Positions 1 through 5,066 of a stretch of 9,952 nt of DNA are shown here, in pieces (positions within the stretch are counted from its first letter, which is position 1; every line of letters begins with the position of its first letter). Source of the stretch: RUG626 sp964553775 (lineage in GTDB: Bacteria > Bacillota > Clostridia > Oscillospirales > Oscillospiraceae); contig CAZKLU010000065.1 in assembly GCA_964553775.1 (NCBI GenBank), positions 1 to 9,952 of the forward strand, in the 5' to 3' direction. The notes beneath the pieces were generated by a model. The model saw only the letters and a list, made by a program, of their open reading frames with translations. It searched no databases and was not told where the DNA came from. A program made the position numbers and the translations under genes.

Positions 1-54
1 TCTTATGATGGATTTTCCAAAAATGAACTTACCGCCTTTATTCATCTGCGGCAC
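1..54 (-). CDS. 5' end of a hypothetical protein gene running off the window (AbrB-like N-terminus, tentative)
   Basis: Only the first 18 codons are in the window, so function cannot be established. The start is GTG at 54, reading toward 1, and the peptide begins VPQMNKGGKFIFGKSIIR (Met as initiator). A perfect AGGAGG lies on the minus strand at 69-64, nine bases before the GTG. The internal ATG at 45 is too far from that site to be preferred. The KGGKFIFG-type opening reminds me of small clostridial proteins with AbrB/SpoVT-like DNA-binding folds. That is recollection of a family, not something 18 residues can prove. The gene start overlaps the end of the minus-strand frame at 42-284 by 13 bases, suggesting translational coupling in an ancestral two-gene unit transcribed away from pst. 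The gene call rests on the ribosome site and is fairly sure; the identity is weak. Confidence 0.55.
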   Translation of the reverse strand, partial: MPQMNKGGKFIFGKSIIR

Positions 55-284
55 TTTATAACACCTCCTGAATTTGAATTGTTTTGTTTTAATCGTGTGA
101 GCTTATCTCGATAATAAGCCATATTCCGAGACGCAAACTCCTTCCAACAGTTCAACGGCTCATATCCGGCGACAGCATTTAGATACCACGCCGCGCCGCC
201 GTTCAGGATGAGACAGGAATATATCGCGGCGTTGCGGACAAGGCTGACAGTCGGCAGGTTCGCTATGAGTTTTAAGGGCGTTCT
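42..284 (-). pseudogene. Open minus-strand frame without a start codon; likely 3' remnant of an unknown gene
   Basis: Reading leftward from 284 there are 80 sense codons before TGA at 44-42, with an in-frame TAA immediately upstream at 287-285. The frame has no ATG, GTG or TTG near its beginning. The first usable codons are TTG at 155 and ATG at 122, which would leave only 38 or 27 residues, and neither has a clear Shine-Dalgarno site. The peptide looks protein-like, with a conserved-looking stretch AAWYLNAVAGYEPLNCWKEF and a basic, hydrophilic tail ending in IKCRR. Its 3' end carries the AGGAGG site of the next minus-strand gene and overlaps that gene by 13 bases, as in real operons. I infer a gene whose 5' part was lost where the pst control region now lies. 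I recognise no family. The alternative is a chance open frame. Confidence 0.4.
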
Positions 285-328
285 TTACGTTTATTTTACA
301 GGACTATGGTAACAGATTTGACTTAACA
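284..328 (+). promoter_or_regulatory. Candidate Pho-regulator binding array upstream of pstS
   Basis: Four TTNACA-like hexamers lie on the plus strand: TTTACG at 284, TTTACA at 295, GTAACA at 309 and TTAACA at 323. The steps are 11, 14 and 14 bases. The last two belong to a perfect 10-bp direct repeat, TAACAGATTT, at 310-319 and 324-333. In Bacillus, phosphorylated PhoP binds TT(A/T/C)ACA repeats about 11 bp apart, so the motif and first spacing fit a Firmicute Pho box, while the 14-bp steps do not fit exactly. The location, 62 to 106 bases before the pstS start, suits activation under phosphate limitation. No PhoP/PhoR genes are in the window. Confidence 0.45.
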
Positions 329-346
329 GATTTATTATATATCCGT
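318..346 (+). promoter_or_regulatory. Probable pstS promoter region (weak -10 assignment)
   Basis: TTGACT at 318-323 resembles a -35 element and is embedded in the direct repeat of the candidate Pho box. The AT-rich stretch 331-342 offers several TATATA-like -10 sequences, but none sits 16 to 18 bases from TTGACT. Pho-regulated promoters commonly lack a good -35, because the bound activator replaces it, so one of the TATATA-like sites may be used instead. The exact start cannot be fixed from sequence. Confidence 0.3.
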
Positions 347-389
347 AACCGAAAGGAAACAAAAATAATTATAAAGGAGAAATTTGAAA

Positions 390-1232
390 ATGAAAAAAAG
401 ATCGGCACTTGTACTTATCTGTATTCTGGCAGTATCAATGCTCACCGGATGTACAGTCTCACAGTCGGAAACGACATCGGCAGACAGCGCAGACTCCGTT
501 TCGGGTACGGTTTCGACAGACGGATCGACTTCTATGGAGGAAGTAATCGGGATATTGGGTGAAGCGTTTGAAAAGAAATATAGCGGGATTACATTTACAT
601 ACAATCCCACAGGCTCCGGTTCCGGCATTACGGCGGTGCGGGAAGGACTATGTGACATCGGTCTTTCAAGCCGCAATCTTAAAGACGAAGAAAAGTCCTC
701 CGGTTTAACCGAAACGGTTTTGGCGTATGACGGTATAGCTGTAATTATTCACCCCGACAACCCCATTACCGATCTTACTATTGAACAAATCGCGTCAATT
801 TACACCGGAGAGATAACAAATTGGAGCGAAGTTGGCGGCAGCGACGCTGAAATAGTTCTGATTGGTCGCGAAGCCGGAAGCGGAACACGCGATGGGTTTG
901 AATCTATCACCGGCACCGAGGATATTTGCGCGTACCGTCAGGAACTCACCTCAACGGGCGATGTGATTACCGCCGTATCATCCAATTCAAACGCCATTGG
1001 TTACGCTTCTCTTGCGGCTGTGAAAAGCAGCGTCAAGGCACTCTCCGTTGGCGGCGTTGTACCGGGCGAGGAGACTGTCAAAGACGGCAGCTACGCGATT
1101 CAGCGTCCGTTTATTCTCGTCACGAAGTCGGATACCGAGCTGTCTGAAGCGGCGCAGATGTTCTTTGATTTCGCAACATCCGAAGACGCTGCGGAGCTTA
1201 TATCCGAAGCGGGTGTTGTGGCGGCAAACTGA
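390..1232 (+). CDS. pstS: PstS, phosphate ABC transporter substrate-binding lipoprotein
   Basis: Extracytoplasmic phosphate-binding protein of the PstSCAB high-affinity uptake system. The 280-residue product opens with a lipoprotein signal peptide: basic MKKR, a hydrophobic core, then lipobox LTGC with the lipidated cysteine at 21. The linker after it (22-42) is rich in Ser, Thr and Asp. The phosphate pocket motifs are visible: DGSTSM at 44-49, GSGSG at 75-79 and the loop around AGSGTRDGF at 162-170. Length is normal for Gram-positive PstS. I chose ATG at 390 over the in-frame TTG at 384, because AAGGAG at 374-379 lies ten bases before 390 but only four before 384. It is the first gene of the pst operon, 60 bases before pstC, with a hairpin in that gap. 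Expression is probably phosphate-controlled through the upstream repeats. Confidence 0.95.
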   Translation: MKKRSALVLICILAVSMLTGCTVSQSETTSADSADSVSGTVSTDGSTSMEEVIGILGEAFEKKYSGITFTYNPTGSGSGITAVREGLCDIGLSSRNLKDEEKSSGLTETVLAYDGIAVIIHPDNPITDLTIEQIASIYTGEITNWSEVGGSDAEIVLIGREAGSGTRDGFESITGTEDICAYRQELTSTGDVITAVSSNSNAIGYASLAAVKSSVKALSVGGVVPGEETVKDGSYAIQRPFILVTKSDTELSEAAQMFFDFATSEDAAELISEAGVVAAN

Positions 1233-1243
1233 ACCGGCTTTGA

Positions 1244-1276
1244 TTCGGAGCCGGAACTTGCGGCTCTGAACCTTTT
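1244..1276 (+). terminator. Intercistronic hairpin between pstS and pstC (attenuator or mRNA stabiliser)
   Basis: TTCGGAGCCG at 1244-1253 pairs with CGGCTCTGAA at 1261-1270 over ten positions (one G-U) around a 7-base loop, and TTTT follows at 1273-1276. The U-tract is short, so this should be a leaky terminator or a 3'-end stabiliser rather than a full stop. An alternative 6-bp stem, CCGGCT at 1234-1239 with AGCCGG at 1249-1254, would exclude it. Hairpins after the binding-protein gene are a common way to give it more product than the membrane subunits. The pstC ribosome site lies just past the hairpin. Confidence 0.5.
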
Positions 1277-1292
1277 GGGAGGAACTTTATAA

Positions 1293-2162
1293 ATGAAAAG
1301 AAGAAAGCAAATATTTGAAACCGCTGTCCACGGGGTGTTCCTCATTCTCGGACTCATTACAGTAGGGTGCGTCCTGCTGATTACCGTGTATTTGATTATT
1401 TCTGGTATACCTGCAATAATAAAGATTGGTCTATGGGATTTTCTTTTCGGCACGAGGTGGGCATCCACCGCCGCCGAACCGGAATACGGCATACTGCCCT
1501 TTATCCTCACAAGTATTTATGGAACCGCCGGAGCTTTGCTTATTGGCATTCCCATAGGTTTTCTCACCGCAGTATACCTCGCGAAGCTTGCTCCGAAGGG
1601 AATACGGGTTGTTGTCACAAACGCTGTGAGTCTGCTTGCGGGAATCCCGTCAGTCGTATATGGTCTTGTGGGTATGCTCGTTCTTGTGCCAGGCATCAGA
1701 ACACTATTCAATGTTCCGGACGGCGCGAGTCTGCTTGCGGCGATCATAGTGCTGTCAGTTATGATTCTGCCGTCAATTATCAACGTATCTGTCACCGCGC
1801 TTGAAGCTGTGCCAAAGGATTATGAGGACGCTTCATTAGCACTTGGCGCGACACCGGTAGAGACATATTTTAGCGTTTCGGTACCTGCCGCAAAAAGTGG
1901 AATCGCAGCCGCTGTCACCTTGGGTACCGGCAGAGCTGTCGGTGAGGCAATGGCTGTCATGATGGTATCGGGCAACGCCGCGAATATGCCGTCGCTTTTT
2001 GAGAGCGTTCGTTTTCTCACAACCGCTGTTGCAAGCGAGATGTCCTATTCTTCGGGATTGCAGCGGCAGGCTCTCTTTTCAATCGCGCTGGTGCTGTTTC
2101 TCTTTATCATGCTGATTAACGCGGTGACAAGTTTCTTTTTGAAGCGAAGCAAGGAGGGTTAA
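1293..2162 (+). CDS. pstC: PstC, phosphate ABC transporter permease subunit
   Basis: One of two integral membrane subunits forming the phosphate channel with PstA in the cytoplasmic membrane. The 289-residue protein is strongly hydrophobic, with clear membrane segments near 11-38, 68-97, 111-133, 146-168 and 258-283; a sixth near 204-226 is weaker. The cytoplasmic EAA-type loop that contacts PstB is visible as DASLALGATPVETYF around 179-193. A conserved RAVGEAM follows at 214-220. Length matches the family. The ATG at 1293 has GGGAGG at 1277-1282, ten bases upstream. The stop at 2160-2162 lies one base before the pstA start, and the pstA ribosome site is inside the last pstC codons, so the two permeases are probably translationally coupled and made in equal amounts. 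Confidence 0.95.
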   Translation: MKRRKQIFETAVHGVFLILGLITVGCVLLITVYLIISGIPAIIKIGLWDFLFGTRWASTAAEPEYGILPFILTSIYGTAGALLIGIPIGFLTAVYLAKLAPKGIRVVVTNAVSLLAGIPSVVYGLVGMLVLVPGIRTLFNVPDGASLLAAIIVLSVMILPSIINVSVTALEAVPKDYEDASLALGATPVETYFSVSVPAAKSGIAAAVTLGTGRAVGEAMAVMMVSGNAANMPSLFESVRFLTTAVASEMSYSSGLQRQALFSIALVLFLFIMLINAVTSFFLKRSKEG

Positions 2163-2163
2163 A

Positions 2164-3024
2164 GTGGAGAAGAAGAGTATTTCAACGAAACGAAAGGCAA
2201 ATATCACCATTTTGAAAATCCTGATGGGTATTTCCGCAGCTTTTACCTGCGCTCTTGTGCTGTTCGTTGCGGTGTATGTACTTATGAAGGGGCTGCCAGA
2301 CATAACATGGGAGCTTCTCACCACAAGTCCGAGTTATCTGAAGCACACTACGGGAATATTGCCGGATATTCTTAATACGATATACATAATTGCCGCAACA
2401 CTTATATTTGTAATCCCAATCGGAGCGGGCGCGGCTGTGTATCTCAACGAATACGCTAAAAACAAACGATTGGTATCTGTAATCGAGTTTGCGGCGGAAA
2501 CACTTTCGGGAATCCCGTCTATCATTTACGGGCTTGCGGGTATGCTGATTTTCAACAGAATTTTCGGAAAATCGCTGCTCTCCGGTGCGCTTACCCTCGT
2601 TGTTATGAATCTGCCGAACATTATGAGGACAACTCAGGAGAGCTTAAAAACCGTTCCTCAAAGTTACCGCGAGGGCGCGTTCGGTCTTGGCGCGGGGAAA
2701 TGGCGCGTTATCCGCACAGTTGTCCTGCCCGAATGTATTGACGGCATCATCACCGGCTGTATTCTCTCGGTGGGAAGAATTACAGGCGAATCGGCGGCGT
2801 TGCTTTTCACGGCAGGTTTCGCGCACGAGCTGAACGGCTTTTTTGCGGGTCTGCAAAGCTCCGGCGCGACACTGACAGTTGCGTTGTATCTTTACGCTAA
2901 GGATCGGGGAGATTTTGAGACAGCGTTTGCGATAGCGGCAATATTGATGGTTCTGACTGTGATTATCAATTCGCTTGCCTTGCTTGTCGGCGTAATTTTC
3001 AAAAGAGAGGAACATATGACTTAA
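2164..3024 (+). CDS. pstA: PstA, phosphate ABC transporter permease subunit
   Basis: Second channel-forming membrane subunit, partner of PstC. The 286-residue protein starts with a short basic cytoplasmic tail (KKSISTKRK), followed by membrane segments near 16-41, 67-95, 115-131, 140-152, 190-216 and 252-279. The EAA-type loop is EGAFGLGAGKWRVIRTVVLP at 170-189, the docking site for PstB. The sequence ETLSGIPSIIYGLAGML at 112-128 parallels SLLAGIPSVVYGLVGML in PstC at 113-129, as expected for paralogous permeases. The start is GTG at 2164, supported by AAGGAGGG at 2151-2158 within the end of pstC; no ATG competes for that site. A 61-base gap with no strong structure separates it from pstB. 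Confidence 0.94.
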   Translation: MEKKSISTKRKANITILKILMGISAAFTCALVLFVAVYVLMKGLPDITWELLTTSPSYLKHTTGILPDILNTIYIIAATLIFVIPIGAGAAVYLNEYAKNKRLVSVIEFAAETLSGIPSIIYGLAGMLIFNRIFGKSLLSGALTLVVMNLPNIMRTTQESLKTVPQSYREGAFGLGAGKWRVIRTVVLPECIDGIITGCILSVGRITGESAALLFTAGFAHELNGFFAGLQSSGATLTVALYLYAKDRGDFETAFAIAAILMVLTVIINSLALLVGVIFKREEHMT

Positions 3025-3085
3025 TTTTAACCGTTGATTGGCGGTATGTCAATGAGAAAATAAAACTTTTTGTGAGGTAAATTTA

Positions 3086-3844
3086 ATGACAGATACGATG
3101 ATCAAAGTGAATGACCTGTGCCTGTGGTACGGAAACTCTCAGGCACTGCACCATATTTCTATGGACATTCCGGACAAAGCCATTACAGCACTTATAGGAC
3201 CGTCAGGCTGCGGGAAATCCACATTCCTGAAAACTCTGAACCGCATGAATGATCTCATACCCGGAGTAAAGATAACAGGAGATGTCAGCTTCGGCGGTGA
3301 GAATATTTTTTCTCCGTCAGTTGATGTGAATATGCTCCGCAAGCGGATCGGCATGGTTTTTCAAAAACCGAATCCGTTCCCAATGAGTATTTACGACAAC
3401 ATAGCCTATGGTCCGAGAACGCACGGAATAAGAAAACGCGCAAAATTAGATGAAATCGTAGAGCGTTCTCTCAGGAGCGCGGCAATTTGGGATGAGGTAA
3501 AGGACAGACTTAAAAAGAACGCTCTCGGTCTTTCCGGAGGTCAGCAGCAGAGGCTATGTATCGCACGGGCATTGGCGGTGGAGCCGGAGGTGCTTTTGAT
3601 GGACGAGCCGACAAGTGCGCTTGACCCGATATCCACATCCAAAATTGAGGAGCTTGCGATGTCACTCAAAGAAAACTACACGATAATTATTGTCACCCAC
3701 AATATGCAGCAGGCGGTTCGCGTTTCAGATAATACGGCTTTCTTTCTGCTGGGTGAAATGATAGAGTTTGGCAATACCGAAAAAATATTCTCTATGCCAG
3801 ATGACAAGCGGACAGAGGACTATATCACGGGGAGGTTTGGATAA
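3086..3844 (+). CDS. pstB: PstB, phosphate ABC transporter ATP-binding subunit
   Basis: Cytoplasmic ATPase that powers phosphate import through PstC-PstA. All ABC motifs are intact in this 252-residue protein: Walker A GPSGCGKST at 38-46, Q-loop VFQKPNPFPMS with Gln93, signature LSGGQ at 149-153, Walker B VLLMDEPTS with catalytic Glu174, D-loop SALD at 177-180 and H-loop His205. The KPNPFPMSIYDNIAYG stretch after the Q-loop is characteristic of PstB rather than of general ABC ATPases. ATG at 3086 follows GAGGT at 3074-3078 by seven bases; an in-frame ATG at 3098 is a weaker alternative. The stop overlaps the phoU start by one base (TAATG), so the two are probably translationally coupled. Confidence 0.97.
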   Translation: MTDTMIKVNDLCLWYGNSQALHHISMDIPDKAITALIGPSGCGKSTFLKTLNRMNDLIPGVKITGDVSFGGENIFSPSVDVNMLRKRIGMVFQKPNPFPMSIYDNIAYGPRTHGIRKRAKLDEIVERSLRSAAIWDEVKDRLKKNALGLSGGQQQRLCIARALAVEPEVLLMDEPTSALDPISTSKIEELAMSLKENYTIIIVTHNMQQAVRVSDNTAFFLLGEMIEFGNTEKIFSMPDDKRTEDYITGRFG

Positions 3845-4488
3845 TGCGTCAGAAATTTGATGAACAGCTTGCGATTTTGCATAAAGAGCTTATTATGATG
3901 GGTGCGCTCTGTGAAAACGCTATCGCTCTCTCCGCAAAAGCGATGAGCGATGGAGATTTGTTAAAAGCCGATGAGGTTTTTGAGCTTACAGCGCAAATTG
4001 ATCAAAAAGAGCGGGATATTGAGACACTTTGTATGCGTCTGCTGCTTCAGCAGCAGCCGGTGGCAACGGATCTGAGAGTTATTTCCTCGGCACTGAAAAT
4101 GGTAACTGATATGGAGCGAATCGGAGATAACTCCGGCGATATAGCTGAAATTGTCACAATGGGGAACATCACAGCGGCGCATGATAAGCTGAATATCCGC
4201 GACATGGCACTTGCCGCGATTAAGATGGTAACGGACAGTATTGATGCCTTTGTAAAATACGATGTGGAGCTTGCAAAAGCTGTTATCGCTTATGACGATG
4301 TTGTTGACGGACATTTCAACCGGATGAAAGCCGCTTTGATAGAAGCTCTGCGTGACCGCAACGCCGATGGAGAATACGCGCTTGATCTTTTGATGGTTGC
4401 CAAATATCTTGAACGCATGGGCGACCACGCGGTAAACATCGCAGGCTGGGTGATTTACGCCGTCACAGGGAGGAAGGACGCGAACTGA
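3844..4488 (+). CDS. phoU: PhoU, phosphate transport and signalling regulator
   Basis: Cytoplasmic helical protein that links Pst transport to phosphate signalling. In well-studied bacteria it represses Pho-regulon signalling through the PhoR kinase and limits phosphate uptake. The 214-residue length is typical. The two PhoU three-helix repeats are seen through their metal-binding motifs: DMERIGDNSGDIAE, with E91, D95 and D99, and YLERMGDHAVN, with E190, D194 and N198. LLLQQQPVATDLRVISSALK at 66-85 is a further family hallmark. ATG at 3844 shares its A with the pstB stop codon, and GGGGAGG at 3829-3835 serves as the ribosome site. It is the last gene of the pst operon. No strong terminator follows: only a 5-bp stem at 4510-4528 with TTTT nearby. 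Confidence 0.95.
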   Translation: MRQKFDEQLAILHKELIMMGALCENAIALSAKAMSDGDLLKADEVFELTAQIDQKERDIETLCMRLLLQQQPVATDLRVISSALKMVTDMERIGDNSGDIAEIVTMGNITAAHDKLNIRDMALAAIKMVTDSIDAFVKYDVELAKAVIAYDDVVDGHFNRMKAALIEALRDRNADGEYALDLLMVAKYLERMGDHAVNIAGWVIYAVTGRKDAN

Positions 4489-4509
4489 TACGCCATGCCC
4501 AGATCCGAA

Positions 4510-4535
4510 ATTCGTTTCTGTTTCGAATATGTTTT
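4510..4535 (+). terminator. Weak possible terminator after phoU
   Basis: ATTCG at 4510-4514 can pair with CGAAT at 4524-4528 around a 9-base T-rich loop, with TTTT at 4532-4535. A competing stem is CGAAA at 4506-4510 with TTTCG at 4521-4525. The stems are only 5 bp and AT-rich, so this would be an inefficient stop. Read-through from the pst operon into the following region is possible. Confidence 0.25.
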
Positions 4536-4614
4536 GACCGCTCTCTCGGAATGACGGCGCGGTGGGCGAGGGGAACCGGTAAAATTGATTTTCAAGTATG
4601 CCGTAAATTTATGC

Positions 4615-4643
4615 TTGACACAGAGAAAAAATTGTTATATAAT
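4615..4643 (+). promoter_or_regulatory. Consensus sigma-70 promoter
   Basis: TTGACA at 4615-4620 and TATAAT at 4638-4643 are separated by exactly 17 bases. Both hexamers match the housekeeping consensus perfectly. Transcription should begin near 4650. No annotated gene starts within 400 bases downstream, and an intrinsic terminator lies at about 4758-4798, so the immediate product would be a short RNA or an attenuated leader for the ABC exporter operon at 5067. This is the strongest promoter-like sequence in the window. Confidence 0.8.
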
Positions 4644-4645
4644 TA

Positions 4646-4659
4646 CAACATATGTGTTG
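4646..4659 (+). promoter_or_regulatory. Dyad-symmetric possible operator at the start site
   Basis: CAACA at 4646-4650 and TGTTG at 4655-4659 form inverted arms around TATG, and the centre contains the perfect 8-bp palindrome ACATATGT at 4648-4655. It lies three bases after the TATAAT box, across the expected transcription start, where a bound repressor would block the promoter. No regulator gene is nearby, so the binding protein cannot be named. AT-rich palindromes this short also occur by chance. Confidence 0.35.
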
Positions 4660-4798
4660 CGGACGCGGGTGCCGGTTCGTGTTATACTCAGAACCGGACA
4701 TCGGCTCGAAAAGCGCGCTGCGCCGCGAAGAGGGAGCGGTCAGCGGCTATTCCAAAAGGCTTTCAAGGTAATCGAAAGCCGATTTTTCAGGTTTTTTT
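4650..4798 (+). ncRNA. Candidate small RNA or attenuated leader (unassigned family)
   Basis: The stretch from the consensus promoter to the intrinsic terminator would give a transcript of about 150 bases. It can form a strong hairpin, CCGGTTC at 4672-4678 with GAACCGG at 4691-4697 around a 12-base loop, followed by a very GC-rich segment (about 4702-4746) with several competing short stems, then the terminator. I compared it by eye with cobalamin, TPP, FMN, SAM, lysine, glycine, T-box and SRP RNA signatures and found no convincing match. It may act on its own or as a conditional leader of the ABC operon starting at 5067. AAAAGC at 4700-4704 and just before could pair with GCTTT of the terminator stem, a weak antiterminator option. 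A 39-codon frame (ATG 4652 to TAA 4771) without a ribosome site also lies inside it. Confidence 0.4.
4758..4798 (+). terminator. Intrinsic terminator
   Basis: GGCTTTC at 4758-4764 pairs with GAAAGCC at 4774-4780 (7 bp, 9-base loop). TTTTT follows at 4783-4787 and TTTTTTT at 4792-4798. On the minus strand the same stem is followed by TTTT (4757-4754), so it could also stop minus-strand transcription from the frame at 4833-5037. The better U-tract is on the plus strand, pairing it with the promoter at 4615-4643. Confidence 0.65.
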
Positions 4799-4832
4799 CG
4801 GCAAAAAGTTAGTCATTTATAACTTTGTACCT

Positions 4833-5037
4833 TCAAGTTTGCGGGTTCGCTGTGACGTATTCAAAAATCGGAGACTGCTGAACCGTAAGCCGCGATTTGA
4901 AGCGCACGGAGACAGGTTTCCGGTTTGCTTCATTCAGAGCGCGAAAACCCTCAAAGCGTGAAATTTCTTTGCTGTTGAGTATAACATTCGCGTTCATGTC
5001 AGGAAAACAGCAAAAATCGAGGATCGGCACGGTTCTC
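4833..5037 (-). pseudogene. Coding-like minus-strand frame of unknown function (small gene or remnant)
   Basis: Reading leftward to TGA at 4835-4833, the frame stays open for over 60 codons of intergenic sequence; it also continues as antisense into the first codons of the ABC gene at 5067. The peptide looks protein-like: hydrophobic VPILDFCCFPDMN, then ISRFEGFRALNEANRKPVSV, then RFKSRLTVQQSPIFEYVTANPQT at the end. Codon choice resembles the neighbouring genes. The first start within the intergenic part is GTG near 5029 or ATG near 4998, and neither has a Shine-Dalgarno site, so a truncated remnant is more likely than a working gene. The hairpin at 4758-4780, about 50 bases past the stop, could be its terminator. 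No family is recognised. A chance frame is the main alternative. Confidence 0.27.
4958..4985 (+). promoter_or_regulatory. Weak possible promoter for the ABC exporter operon
   Basis: GTGAAA at 4958-4963 and TATAAC at 4980-4985 lie 16 bases apart, giving four of six and five of six consensus matches. It would start transcription near 4992, about 75 bases before the first exporter gene. It is the only plus-strand -10-like sequence I could find between the terminator at 4798 and the start at 5067. The operon may otherwise depend on read-through from the consensus promoter at 4615. Confidence 0.25.
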
Positions 5038-5066
5038 AGAAAAGAATAAAAAGGCGGAACAGAAAA

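Noticed and set aside
101..119. GCTTAT/ATAAGC inverted repeat as an attachment site or terminator
   Set aside because: The arms are only 6 bp, there is no U-tract, and the repeat sits inside the protein-like minus-strand frame.
384..389. TTG at 384 as the pstS start
   Set aside because: It is only four bases from AAGGAG; ATG at 390 has a ten-base spacing and gives a normal lipoprotein signal peptide.
1100..1510. 136-codon minus-strand frame across the pstS-pstC junction
   Set aside because: It is antisense to both genes and to the intercistronic hairpin; no ribosome site or family resemblance.
4661..4757. Cobalamin or other known riboswitch aptamer in the leader
   Set aside because: The CCGGTTC hairpin and an AGAGGGA stretch are suggestive, but the conserved core and B12 box are not in the right order, and no other class signature fits.
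4551..4961. 136-codon plus-strand frame across the intergenic region
   Set aside because: It contains the promoter and the terminator, has no ribosome site, and its peptide is basic and low in protein-like character.
4960..5066. TetR/MarR-type regulator or other controlling gene next to the exporter operon
   Set aside because: No frame with a helix-turn-helix-like protein exists in the intergenic sequence on either strand.
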